Of a DNA stretch of 64,000 nucleotides, positions 23,970 to 38,400 are shown one piece after another. A model generated the notes under the pieces. That model was not told the DNA's origin. It did not search any database and was given only the letters and a program-made list of their open reading frames with translations. Positions within the stretch are counted from its first letter, which is position 1. Each line of letters starts with the position of its first letter. This DNA is from Watersipora subatra (Eukaryota > Bryozoa > Gymnolaemata > Cheilostomatida > Watersiporidae). Location: contig NC_088711.1 of NCBI RefSeq assembly GCF_963576615.1, forward strand, positions 8,488,869-8,552,868, read 5' to 3'. The translations under genes were made by a program, and so were the position numbers.

Positions 23970-26420
23970 ATCACTGTTTGTTCAAGATATGTGATATAAG
24001 GCTGTCACTGTTTACCAGCCATTACCCAAGTCAAAAGTTAATCTTATATCACAGTATGCTTCCTCAATGAACTCTTATTAGCCACTTGTATCAGCTTGTC
24101 CTCTCACAGTCTGCTATCGTAAACCATTATCCGGTTATGTTTTGATCAAAGCACTTTGTTGACCAAATCAAAGGCAAATGTGAAGAATAGAAATTGTTAA
24201 TTGTCTCCCTTGCTTCTTTCCCAATATTCATATCCATATCTCCTATCCATCCTATGCATGATTTTATATGTGCAATTATTATTGTAATGCACTGGACGTG
24301 AATGGCTTACACAGCCAGGCTACAAGAGATCTACAAGAGCTCTGCGAGGCTGGTTAATGAATGCAAATAAGTGAAAATTGAGAGCATATCTTACAAAATA
24401 ATATGTCAAATTTCCTTGCAAAACATTCTTTAGACCGAAAAATGAAGCTCTTTCATTCCCAGATGATGGGTCACCAATTACTTGAAGCACTCTGTTGTTT
24501 CAACTTGACTCGCCTGAATAGTATGTTGTTATAGTCATCGGGATGACCTTTATGCAGATTATTATGCTAGTATAATAAAACATTAGATAGTGAATTACAT
24601 TGAGATTTTGTGGCGTTTCAAGGCAGCTTAGCGCAAATCAAGTGTGATCAAGCGATCAGTTTTAAAATTTGTTATTATTTAATTATAAAAATTACCATTT
24701 TATTTAATAATAAAATTATTATTAAAATCTGCAGCTTTGAATAATCGAGAATCTTGCCAGTCAGCATCTTGTCTCATCTCTGGAAACAGCTGTGACAGCA
24801 ATGTTTGTGGATCAGCAGACTGATATCCTTCAGTTTGTATATTGATACATATCGATATGGTCTCTGTACACTGACTAGTTAACTTATAATGCTCATACTG
24901 ATTGCAGTGAAGCCTCGGCTGATAAAGTGAGCTTACATGAAGAATAAATCATTGGAGTTGTGATCTCTTCATGTGGCTCTCGGCCTCGCACGCTCTTAAG
25001 TTGCAAATCTGGAATTTAACATTCTTGATGGCACCAAAATCAATTGGATTTCTTGTTTTTAAATTTTTGTACCCATGTTCGTTGCAAGTATAGAACATTA
25101 CTTATATTTTCATAATTTTATGGTCACTTCATAGGATCTTATATAGAATTTATCTTGCACTTTGTTAGTATGTTGTACACATTTATCGCTTATGATAAAA
25201 ATACATTCTTTTTTCTTATCAGCAAACTTGTTTAACAGAGCTAGTTTGTCAGTTATAATTTTACATAAATTCGATTGTTGATTTGTTACAACTAGTAATA
25301 CTACATAAGGCTCATTATTCTGCAGAATCGGCTTTAGGGTAAATTTGTAACAACTTCCTAGAAATGCCTTTGTCAAGTATTCTTTTTCCATGTTTGAGGT
25401 ATTCACCACTTTTTAAAAATTTTGACAAGTACTATTATTAGAAAAATAAAAAAATGCCGTACAATATCTTGTGTTCACATATATTTGTTCAATAGATTAA
25501 AGGTCTTATTTTTAAACCAGTACACTAGCAGAGTAATGGTGAGTTATTCTTCAATATTAGATGGCATGGTTGTTCATTTGGTGCCTGGAACAATATTTTA
25601 ATTTGTTACAACTTGAAGCATATGGCTACTTTCATCATTTGGTTGGGTGGTGGAAGACAACGTCGTGTCCAAAGGCTTTTTCAAGTTTGCAACAAATGAT
25701 TGGCTGTTTTTTCTTAAGGCTAATTGTACTTGAGTTACTAATAAATTTTACCTATGTCATTAGTTTAGTAGAATGTCTACATCTTGTGTTCTACCGATTG
25801 ATAAGCTTGGAGTTTGCCTTGTTGGCTTGTGAAATAAGTTTAGCTCATAATAATTTTTATTACAGTGTACCTTTTTCAATTACCGGCAAATGTAATTTTA
25901 CAAGGTTAGAATACAACATACATTTATTGAGAGAATCGGCTACAAAAATATATTAATAGATTTGGTGTTCAGCCAGCAGGTCCATTATGTATTGCACTAA
26001 AATAGATAAAGTTTGTTTAGCTAGCAGTTGAAAAATGTTTTACAAAAGTTGTCAAGGCACAAAAGATATTTACTTGAACATATGTAGCTTTTTTTAACGT
26101 TTTTGGCTAAGTGAGTTGTTTTTATTATAACATCACAGAATTACTGACGTGAGCTGTCTAACTACAACATATGAGGAGAAAAAGAGAATGAGGTCACAAT
26201 AGCGTTTCAGAAGCGAATGCCGGCAGGTTGCCAGCGTATTAGGCTAAGTAATCACTTCTAGAGGAAGTCATCAGGGACAGCACCGCTCGGCCCCGTAATG
26301 ATAGCCATAGTAGGAGTATTAGTAGTCACTGCAATAATGAATTTAATTATTATGGAATGTATCACTTGAACGCTTAAAGGAGTAAGAGATACATTCAAAC
26401 TCGCTGCACACCGCAACTTA
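23970..26420. other. Intergenic region between DUOXA and the secreted-protein gene
   Basis: The two genes converge here. Open frames at 25110-25409 (minus) and 25561-25956 (plus) are AT-rich, match nothing I recognise and have no coding-like partner exons. A minus-strand AATAAA at 26121-26126 could serve the gene that ends at 26421. An AT-rich inverted-repeat patch lies at 24660-24725. Confidence 0.6.
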
Positions 26421-29400
26421 CTAGTAGTAGAAGTTAGGCTGAACCATTTGATCTTGTGAGCAGTGTGAACAAGCACAGCTTGCAACCTGTTTCCAAAGGA
26501 TAATTCTTTCACTATCCGCTTCATCACTCCCAAACCCGCTGTCATAGGCATCTACTACACCCATGTACATGTTTCCATCCTTCTCTGTAACAAGCAGAAG
26601 CTAAATAGTTCAGCTAGAAGGTGTTTTGGGCTACGCCTACTGTCTCTGTCTTTGGGCTACGCCTACTGTCTCTGTGACACCTATTCAACGGCCACCTGAC
26701 TTGCTGGCAAACTTTTCCAATGTATGTTAGATGTATGTATTTATGGTTGTTATGTTAATGTTAGAAAGAGTTTATTGCCCTTGTGTTGCACAAATTGAGA
26801 AGACAATTCTTCTTTTATGGTAAATGGTGGCAGCAGTTGCTCACCTTTCCAATAAATATCATACGTGTCCTCCACAATATGCTGATTCTCCTGACTTCCA
26901 CATCGTTCTTTCTCTTCTCTTTCAGTTTCATTCATTCTCCTGTCGACTTCCATTCTTATCAGATCTGTATCCACTTCCTGTAATAATTATACGCGTCATA
27001 AAACTTATTTGCATTCCATTATTATAATACTGGTATACATATTTGGTAGTTTATGTCTAACACAAGTCTAACAGACCAAGTTATATGGAGTTATCCTTTC
27101 AACAGCTTTAAACAAATCTTATTGTGACGCTAAAATCAAGATTATGGTATGATAGTTAATAAAATTACCTCATCTGTGATCCCATCAAGGACATCTTTCA
27201 ACTCTGAGAGATATCGGGCTTCTAGAACATGATTCAAGTAATATTATTGGTGCAATTTTAATATCTAGACTCACAGCTTTACGATTTCAACAAAGTTCCA
27301 GCGTGAATAATTTTTCAAGAAAATACGTTCAACTGATTTACGATTTATCTGTTATAAAGTTAGCTTTTTGTTGGTGAATGTACCCTTATTCTGCTGGTTC
27401 ATAGCGCAAATGCTGATACTATGATTCTAGCTATTGTGCCAACTTTTTTACCTTGGATCAAGGCCAGGTAGCGTGACTAAATGCGTCTATAAGAGTCATA
27501 CGAACGACTAGCTCTGACAACTAGTTTTGTGATATGAAGTGTAAAACTACATGTACAGTCTAGTAAGCAAGGGTCGGTTTGGAATGACCGCCAATAGCTA
27601 GGAAAGTTGTTTTGTCATAGATGCAGAGGTTGTTTGAAGCAAATACACCAGATCTAAGGCACAGTATATTCACACTCTGTTTGGATAAGAGGATAAATAC
27701 AAAACACCGCCGAATATGTGTATACAACTTATAACGTTATAAAAATGTTAGTAACCTACTTTTGAGCTCTCGTTCCTTCTCTCCTTGAGTGGGTGGAAGA
27801 ATCCTGAGATCTTTATTCAACAGCATTCCAGCTCCTTGCTTGAGCATCTGCTGTAATTTTCTCTGACCACAAGTTGAGACGGGTAGCGGCGCTGCCTCCA
27901 TTTGGCCAGACTTCAACTCTGAGGCTTGACCAATCAATTCTGCCATCTATAGTAGCACATGTTATTAGTCAAAATAATGTCTTGGATGTTATTAGTCAAA
28001 ATAATGTTTTGTGATACCTTTGATCTTTTGTAAAGGAATACTAAGAATGAATTGAGATCATAGGTAATAATTTGACCATTTACCTTCTCAGACTTATCTG
28101 TTGTACTCCTCACTCCAGGGCATGTCATGTTTTCTTTCTCTAAAGTGTGTTTCAGCTCACTTACTTTGTCATCAAAGCTACCCTCTTCTAGTTCCTTTTC
28201 TCTCTCTTTTTTCTGGAATAAAAAACCCGACAAGGTAACAATTGGGTTAAAGGAAACATTGACTCATAGTAACTGCCACAATGTGATTGAAATATTTTTT
28301 TATAATATGACCACATTACTTTTGTTATCTGTAAAAAAAACATAAAATCATCATAACATAACCTTGTAAGGAAATATGTGCATTGGTCATTGGTTGAGTC
28401 GACTTATAAGGATGTAAGTATAAGGAGACGACCTTATAAGGAAGTTTTAGGAGTCAACTTTCCTGATTACTGTCTTTTCATTTTTATCTGTCTTTTGTCA
28501 TGTAATGAAAAACATCATTTTGTTGACGATTACCGACATCAATAAAAAGGTATACCTATATACATAAGAAAATATGTACATTAGTCTTTGAGTCGTTGTA
28601 TAGCTTATTCAAATTGTAGATTTTCACGACTGTTTGTCTTAAAACATTCTCAGCTTTTGCATAGCAGAGTTTCTGATAGATTTATAGTCTATAACTGCGT
28701 TTAGCACCATTTAATGTTCATAACATTCAGAGTTGCTATGCGAAGAGATCCTCTTATTAAAACAGCAAGAGAGACAGCGTACATTTTCCCAATCTGAAAT
28801 TGCTTCCTCAATGGCATCATCTTTCTCATCATCGCCTGTCCGATCTCCTTTCCATTTGTCAGCAGAAACATCTTCTGGTATATCACACTCATCATCAACG
28901 CTGACTGTCAAACAGAGGAGTAGGTTAAGTGAACAAGGAGTTTAGCCAGCTAGCTGGTCAGAAGTTCTTAATTGCTTCTTTGAAAGTAATAATAAAGTAA
29001 TAATCTATGAATAGGCTCTTCATCTAATACGTAGGAAAAGTAAAACTTGACACGTTTAGTAGCATCCTGGAGACACACATAAAAGAGACTTGGTAACATG
29101 TGCGCAGCAAACAAATGCCTCAACCAATTTTCAAGAACTCGTATACATGTTTGAAAAAATTTCCGAAATGAATAATATGCGAGGTCATGTTTAGTAACAA
29201 TTTGTATAAACTATTCTACTAACTCATTGCTACTGGAAAACTTCACAAATATTTTCCTGTCTTTTAATTACAAGTTTATGTTAAAAATGCTGCAAAATAG
29301 TGTAATAATCGTTTAACTCAACAATGTTTGGCATAATGTATAACTAAATAACATCTACTTAACAAGCTTTAAAAAAGTTTTTACTGAAAGAATTCAAGAG

Positions 29401-32400
29401 CACTCTTACAGCCATGTTCATCATCCAGTGCGATGGCCGCCTCCCTTGCTGCATTGAAGTTTTCTTGCAGTTCAACGTCATCACGGAGTTTAGTTGAAAG
29501 CATATTAAACTGAAAAAAATCAAAAACAATAGATTTTTAGATTTTTGAAGGTACTGCAAGCACTTCCACTCAAGAATAGTCAGTCATAGAAAAGATGAAA
29601 ATTCTGACGCAAACGTACCTCAATCATGTAAATGTAGGTGAAGTTACACCAAAGATTAGAAGCCTTATTCCGCTTATTCATGACATTTTCGTAAGTCTCA
29701 ACAACCTTGGTAAGGTTAGCTAGTAGTTGGTCTCTGACAGCCTGTAGGTCCTCATCATTTCCAGAATTCGTTTGTCTCTTCTTTCTTTTCATTGCCTCCT
29801 GCAATCAATGGACTAACTCTAACCCTAGCACAATCATTATATGCAACTTTGGTTTGGTGGTTGACAAAGGATGAATGATTCTAGTGGTCTATTCAAGCGG
29901 GTACCATCTATCCATAACACATTTTATCTTACATGTATTTGAGAAAGCTTAGTGTTCATTAACGAATCCAACAAAATCCTAAAGTTTTAGCTCTTACAAT
30001 GACAAGTATTGCAAAGCATTCATTCAAGGTTGACAGAAACTACCTGACTGCATAGACATAGATATCTACATAGATATAAATATCAACATTGACTTATGGT
30101 GACATAAGCATCAACATATACATAGATGTGCGCAAAGACATCGAAATTAACATTGACATAGATGTCGACAGAGACATTGACATAGATACCGAAATTGACA
30201 TAGACATCGACATAGGCATCAACATAGTCACGGATGTTAATATAGATCTCGAAATTAACATTGACATAGATGCCAAGATAAAAATCAACATAGACATATA
30301 TGTTGCCATAGATATCAAAATCGTTGAAGCTATCGTAATCTACATAGACATTGGTATCAACGTAGACATGGATGTTGACGTAAACATCGACATTGACATG
30401 GGTAATCAAAGCTTGGCATCAAATAAACACCTTCATACACTGATGATACACAATACTAGATCATCGGATTGGTGTTAGTCTAATGCAGTCCTGCTATGGC
30501 AAGAATATGCACATGTAATTCATCCATAGACTCATAGAGCATGTAAATATACAGCAATGCATCTTATAAGTTACCATGTTGCCTGAAACAAACATATCTC
30601 TGTCATCACTCTTTTCTTCACTCTCCACTTCTTGGCAGATTGTAGGGTCAAGATCAGCCAGCTTCTGCAGCCTCCTTGCAAGCAAGTTATTTCTGTTGAT
30701 TTCCGTAAGCTGAAGAGAACAATAGCGAACAGGAGGTCAGCTGACATCTTAAGGCATATGATTAAGATTAGAGACTATTATCTGAGTTTTAGTAATAGTT
30801 ATATTAGCTGAGTTGTGACCTTGACCTGCTAGGGTAAAAAGCTTACTCCCATTTTCTCTGATTATGAATAATAAATAAATAAAAGACCTCTGTTCACAAC
30901 AATTCTTGGATATCTTGTTTATGTTATACAAAAACATGTGAATGAAGGATTATCCTCTCATGTTGTAATTGAAGGTTCATCACTCAGAATCTGTAATATG
31001 ATTTAACACATTTTATAAACAATTTGTACTTTTTTATGTTGTCATCCTTACTAGAGCCTTTACGGAAACGTTTATATACAGAGATACAGTACTAGTTTAT
31101 GCACGAGATCTTTGCAAGCCACATGAGTGTCGAATCACCACTCTACTAAACAACGAAGCAAATTTCTGTTAAAGATTAATGATTTTTTATCATAGTTTTA
31201 TATAAATCTTTTTAGGAATAAAGGCTTTTCCATATATGTAAATAATGAACTTCGTTGGATTAAATAACCTGGCATAAAAAATTTTCTAAACAAAACTCAC
31301 CAATTCTGCGGCTTTGTTTATTTAACCTTTATTTAATATTTATGGAAATTAACATAATATAAGCCAAAGTTGCAAATAAAATAGGTCTACCTCAACATAA
31401 TAATCCAGGTCTCTGCATTCATATGGCGCATAACGCACGCCTTTATTTGAATAGTACAGAACTGGCAGATCGTAGTAGAAGAGTGCTGCTCTATGTCCTC
31501 GAGACTTGAGGTTTACCTCTACCTCACACTGACCTATAATGGCCAACATAAATTCAGTGCAATCATCTCAGCTGAAATGTTTTATTATCAAGCACCAGCC
31601 AGTGATTTCTTACCATGTTACCAATTGATTTAAAAGAAATTGTGTGTGTATGTAAATCAAGTTTACTTCACTCATCGTATTATCCGTAAAACTGCACAGA
31701 TCCTCTCGGGGTATTTATCTCATCAAAGTAATATAAAAAATAAAAGAAATTGCTGTAGCTTAAACTTCTAAGGTAAGGCAAAAAACCCTGACTATGGTAT
31801 TTATATTAGTATTAGCACCGCTAGGTTATGTATCCGATTCAGTATCTGCTCGATTTTTTTTAAATCAATCAACAGCTCTAACACTTTTCCCAATATTTAC
31901 TATTAATTGTATAACCATGTCTTCGCTAACCCAGGTTTTTATTATCTATATCTATATTTCTCAGAGTCAGTTCATCTGTCTGTCATTCTGGCTATAGCTA
32001 TTAATTGAATAGCGTAGCTGGGCAACAATGCTGACGCAATGTCATTGCCTACCAGCATTTGAAGCTTACTAACTAGCACAGTGGAATTTTTCATTGGCAA
32101 TGCGTCAGGCTACTTGGCAATGGCCTACCACTTGCTGGAGAGTTGCCTGCTAGCAAGTGGTAGGCAAATCTCATCACTTCTCATTGTTTATGAGCTGATT
32201 TTTAATAACCGGACAACGCCGGGAGGCACAGCTAGTTCAGTTATAAGTATCTAATGAATTCTCAAATAAGTTATTTTTTTCCTGCCTGAGCTATGTAGCT
32301 GATAAATTCAAAGTGTAATGCTCCTGCTTTAGTCAAAGTGTAAATAATACATAGCACAATTCTTTTTTACAATGTTTTAAGTTATTACAACCACTCGTCG

Positions 32401-35400
32401 GCTAGGAATGCAAAGTAATACATTTACTAGCATCACAAAACTAAATTCACATATTTCTTCCGCAAACACTCACAAATAAAAATACGTATAATTTATTTAT
32501 ACTTTTTGTAATAAAAATGACTATCAATCAAGCAACAACAATTTTTAGAACAGTATTTGAATCTAATGAGATTTAGCGGATTGGTATTTAAATCGACTTT
32601 TGATCTTCAATTTCTATTTTATATCTATTTCTCCTCAATGAACAGTAACTATCAATGGGATTAAAACTATCAGTTTTTTAAACCTGAACTCAAAGATAAA
32701 AGCCGATGTTATTCCATAGATAACTTACCATATCCTTCATAGAAATCGCTGCAGTCATACGTGATGTTAATGATGATAGCATTGTTACACAAGTCAGTGT
32801 CCTCATTCAGTCTCAACGGATCAGCAGCAATAACCAGTTGTGCCTGATGAGCTACAATAGTGGCATTACCCTATAGTAATGTGTATTACAACAGGTAGTC
32901 GATGGAAAATGCCTGCTATGGTCCATGTCTACTCAGCTATGGAAAGCTCTTCTAGTGGTGCATGTATACAATTACATAAAACCAGCTTGCAGCTGTACAT
33001 GTATACACTTAAATCTTTACTATAATAAGATCCGTGTTCATCTGTCTGTCCAAAGCCACGCTAGGAGCCTTAGGAAAAACAATGGTAAGCATGGTAATCG
33101 AACCCAAATATTTGGATTCTCAGCCAAGCACACTACCATTTGCCCTACCCAACCACCTTTACACATTGAAGAATAATTGTGCACATAGTTATTACACGTA
33201 CATATGATGATATCTCATGTCATCATATGATATCATGTGATATCTCATATCTCATCGCAGAACTGCCAGGGTACTAGTGGACTAGTACATATAAAAAGAC
33301 AAACATTCTTTGACTAAAGCATAAAAACTTATGCAGTTATGACCTAACTTGAATTGAATTGCACTGACAGACCTTTGTAGTTTAGACTGATATACTAAAC
33401 TTGAATTGAAAGTGTAGATAAAGAAATATACTATCACTAGATATGGCATGGCGTAGCAGGTGATTGTTAATATCCTACATAGATCTTATTAGATCAACCT
33501 TATAATAGAAACATACAGCCTTTGATCAGATATAAGAATAAACAAAGTTAGTGAACCTACTATTATCTGCTGTAATCATGGTATTGGAGCAAAGGCTAAT
33601 CTTTGTAGCTGAACTTAGAACGACATCAGTCAAGGAAATACTCTCCATTTCTCCAGCATCCAAGGCACCTGGAAGATTAACTGGACATCAGGTATAACAG
33701 TGTTAGGGGCACAGATAACAGTGTTAACACAAGTAGTATCAGCATATATTAGTACAGAGGTAGGCATGTAGTAGTACAGAGTAGGCATGTGGTACTACAG
33801 AGTAGGCATGTGGTACTACAGAGTAGGCGTGTGGTACTACAAAGGTAGGCATGTGGTAGTACAGAGGTAAGCCTTTTAGTACTGGAATAAGCATGTCATA
33901 TTCTAGGAACAGGAATATAATGAGATGGAGGTGAGCATCTAGTAATCTAGAGGCAAGCATATACCAGAGGTAAACATATAGTAGCAGAAATGTAAACAAA
34001 TAATAATAAGCAGTCATACCTCAACATACGAGTACCCCAACATGCGAGAAAATTGAGATATGAGCAGGGTTTTGAACAAGTTTCTTAGTGTAGAAGTAAA
34101 CATATATTAGTATAGAGGTAACATATATTAGTATAGAGGTGAATATATAGTAGTATAGAGGTGAACATATAGTAGTATAGAGGTAAACATAATATGTTTA
34201 CCTCTATACTACTATATGTTCACCTCTATACTACTATATATTCACCTCTATACTAATATATGTTTACCTCTATACTAATATATATTCACCTCTACACTAC
34301 CATATTATGGTAGTGTAGAGGTGAATATATAGTAGTATAGAGGTGAACATATATTAGTATAGAGGTAAACATATGGTAGTGTAGAGATGAACATATAGTA
34401 GTATAGAGTTGAGCATGTAATATTATGCTCCACTTCTTCAGCCAAAGCAAGCAAAGACATTGCGAATATTTGGAATGCATTTAATCAAATGGAATTACTC
34501 TTTCTGCAAAGGTATTCACTCAGGTAGATGGTCAAAGCATGGAATGTAGGAAGTGTTTGTATTAATTGCTCAACATACTTTCAACAACAATATCTCCCCC
34601 TAGGAGAGGAACATCAGTCTCCATGTCGATAAATCCCCTGCTCATACAGTCCACCACACTATCTACGTAGTTTTCTCGCTGAGCGACTGTAGACTCCCAC
34701 TCATCAAACCAATAGTCGATTTCGCTATAGCCCATAGACGACCTCTTGTCTCTATATGTAATCATAATTCCTTGTAAATGACCATCAAGCAATTAATTCA
34801 AAATAGTAATTTCTCGAAGACATTCCGCAACTCACAAATAAGTTGGAAATAAAACTGACTGACAATAAGACAAGAGTAAAACAGTTTAAACTGACTGGAG
34901 ACACCGTCGGAAAGAGAGAGACTGATATCAGCTATTTAAGACAAGGAGAAGTAAAGCAGTCTTATACCTTGAAGCATCCTGTTTTGACATTCTAGTTGAT
35001 CGCTTTTGATAGTTCGAACCAGAGGCACCTGATGGGCCTGAGTGACCTCCGGTAGGGCCAGTATAGTTGGTACCTCCGCGCATGCCGCTACCTCCAGAGG
35101 AACCACTACCTCCATGCATGCCGGTAGCTCCAGAGGAGCCATTGTCACCATAGGGGCCAGTTTCATAATAGCCACAGTCTCCCGCGACCTTCTCCCTGAT
35201 ACCTGTAGATATGAGTGAATTGAATTCTATTTTTTCATCAAGACGATTCCAAAAAATATACCATAAAAATCATTGATGAAAGCTCCATGTGCATAGTTGC
35301 CTGGCTAATTGAGGTGCAGAGCCCAGTATGACATAAATGTACATGTCATCTTTCCTATTATTTACAGTTCATGCCATTAAACAGCATGTGCAATTTACTT

Positions 35401-38400
35401 ACCAATATACATGTACTCTGCCATGCTAAAGACCAATAGTTTAACTTTTTGCAATAAATACATGTATATATACAGAAGAGACATCTATAAGAAGTCATCT
35501 GTTCACAATATGTAGTGTAACCGCAGCACAATGCAAACAAAACATCTTTAGCGAGCAGACAACTTCATATCAAGTTGATTATTGTGTGAAAAATTTAGGT
35601 TGAGTCTAAACTACATGTAGTTGATTTACCCATAATATTTGGTAGATAATGGTTGTAAAAATATCAGCGTCATCAAATGTTAAAAAGTTTTTCTAGCAAT
35701 TATTGGCGGTCATAATGTTATATTTTGTATATTATTGAATTAAATAATATATTGAATATTATTATTTTATTGAGTGGTCAGCATGACCAATATTATCTTA
35801 GTATGATTGGTTGAAAAAATCTTTTAACAAGTTTCAACAAAAATTTTAATACAAAATCAATTTATAAATGTACTTAAGAGCATACCATCATCACTCTGAA
35901 TGTACTTGCGAAGAAATACAAGAACTGACTGAGCAAGTTCTTGCGATCTCATTGGCATAGCCTCTGGCCCATTGTTTTTCAACTTTAGGTCCTAAAACAT
36001 ATTAGATCATTGTTACAAGATCTTACAAGTTTCTGCAGAAAATCTAGCAGGCTCATATATACTCTACAACTACTGTAGTCTATTAGTAATACATGTACTA
36101 GTAACAGTTTACTAGTTTATACAGCTTTCTATAGATGCTTACAGCATTCTAAGTTTATATACATGCATATATACTACAAGACTCTACAAAACTCAACAAG
36201 ACGCTACAAGACTACAAGATTTTACAAGACTCTACAAGACTCTACAAGACTCTACAAGACTTTACAAGACTCTCAAGACTCTATAAAACTCTACAAGACT
36301 TTATAAGACTCTACAAGACTTTACAAGACGCTACAAGACTCTACAAGACTCGATAAAACTTTACAAGACTCTACAAGGCTTTACAAGACTTTACGCACAT
36401 CTCTATGATCACATCGATATGTATATAATGTACAACATTCTTGACAAGATTCATTGAATTTCAAATACTCTCTTTACAGAATTGAATAGATTCTCTGTAA
36501 ACATGTCTAGAAATGGTCAAGTCCGTATATACTCTACAAGTTTTTATATAGAGGAATTCATGGATACTCTGCACGTTTCTATATAGAGAAGTTAATACAT
36601 GTATATACTCTACAGAATTTAATATAGAGAAATTCATATATACTCTACAAATGTCCATTTGCTTGCTTCCTTATGTCTACACACTGTACTATTGTACAAC
36701 AGAATGTTTTCTGTTCGCATTTATAAGTCTTTCTCCTAAAGTCTCAAAAAGTTGAGTTTTGTTGATAATAAAAAGTTTATCTTTATATATATTTACATTT
36801 AATATCTAGAAACTAGAGGGTTGATTGTTATAATTTTAAAATTTTAACAGAAACAAAAATAAGACAAGTTGAGAAGTTTTCATCACTATTGAGCTACATT
36901 TTATAGACGTGCAAACATATCAAAAACTTTATTGTCTGACCTCCAAAGCTGATAGACAACTTTGATCCAGAAGTTTTTCTCCCAGATTAACCCTGCAAGG
37001 TTGTGATCTTTCAAAGCTTGACATGAGTTCTAGGTCAATGGGATCATCACACTTGGATACAATTCCAGCTCGAGCAATGCCAGGCGACATTCCCTCAGCC
37101 GTCACGTTGACAAACAGACAAGCTATAAATAAACAAGCATTAACCAAACAAGTATATATAAATACATATTTATATTATTACATATTATGTTATATTATAT
37201 TTTATCCATTATATACCATATTATATATATAAATATATACATAAATATATAAGCAAAACTAAGTTACAAGCTTTATCAAAGAACAGAATATGATGCAGTT
37301 AAGTAATTGTTGTGAACTCAGGGCAGATACAAAGCATGGAGATGTTTCTGAACGAGTGTCTCTTGTATTGCATACATTTTCGCCGCCAATGCTAAAATGT
37401 CTATCAGCCAGAATGCTGTATAAATCTAATGGAGTTTGCATAAAGTACTATTTTTCTTTCCTTGAAACCATATCTGTTCTTACCAAAAGTAAACACCAAA
37501 GAAACAGGAGTATTTGTAGAACCAAGACTATATCTACCTGGGCCACACTTGATGTCAGCCGAAGTCGTTTCTGTATCGGAAAGGATGTACTCTCCACCAC
37601 CAGCTGGCACATCAACAGTCATCTCTGATCCAAGACTGATGGAATTAGTTGCCACGCATCTGCTGTTGATCATCACTTTGTACTTGACTGTCATGTCAGC
37701 GTCTCCCATATTTTCCACAACTAACTTCACCTCCCCTCCATATAGACTCTGTCAGGTAAAAACACCATTAACGCTGTGTCACTGTCATAACATCAATTTT
37801 ATGAACTTTTATGACAGTGCTTTCTCGTTTGGCTATTTTAATAATGTATTTCAAACTTATGATTTTCTCAAATCTTTGCATCTTCTCACTCTGCCTATGC
37901 CTAAATTATGTTAATTATAAGTTTTAAGATCTTTTATGGCTTCTGTCCTCATATTTACATGACAATTGCATGTTTTCAACTCATTTCAACTTATGTGATA
38001 GAAACAAATTGCGTACAACTTGTAGCAATTATTTTGAAAATGTTATTGCTAGCTTCATTAACAATTTTTTACTTAATATCTGCTCTCTTAACGAAGAAAG
38101 GTACTCATATTTTAAGCACTATAGATGTATGTCAAACCATTCATTTGATTTGTAGCACTAATTATGATTCTTGCATGACATAATTTGGAAAACATTTCTG
38201 TTTGTAATGAAAATATTGCCAATAAAGTAATATAGGCTATATATATATTTATATATTTATAATATATATACTACATATAAATGTGTATATTATACATATA
38301 TTTATACATAATATATATTATTATATATAAATAACATAATAATATATATAATAATATGTATTATATATTATTATATATAATATATATTGTTATATATAAT

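Noticed and set aside
25110-25956. A 99-codon minus frame and a 131-codon plus frame
   Set aside because: AT-rich, no recognisable family, no supporting splice context and no conserved motifs. They may be old transposon debris, but this cannot be supported.
30083-30478. Three I/D/V-rich frames on both strands
   Set aside because: Hexamer-based low-complexity tract inside an intron of the secreted-protein gene.
37462-37914. 150-codon plus-strand frame
   Set aside because: It is the antisense shadow of exon 3 of the secreted-protein gene, whose minus-strand reading has a signal-peptide-led, phase-consistent exon chain.
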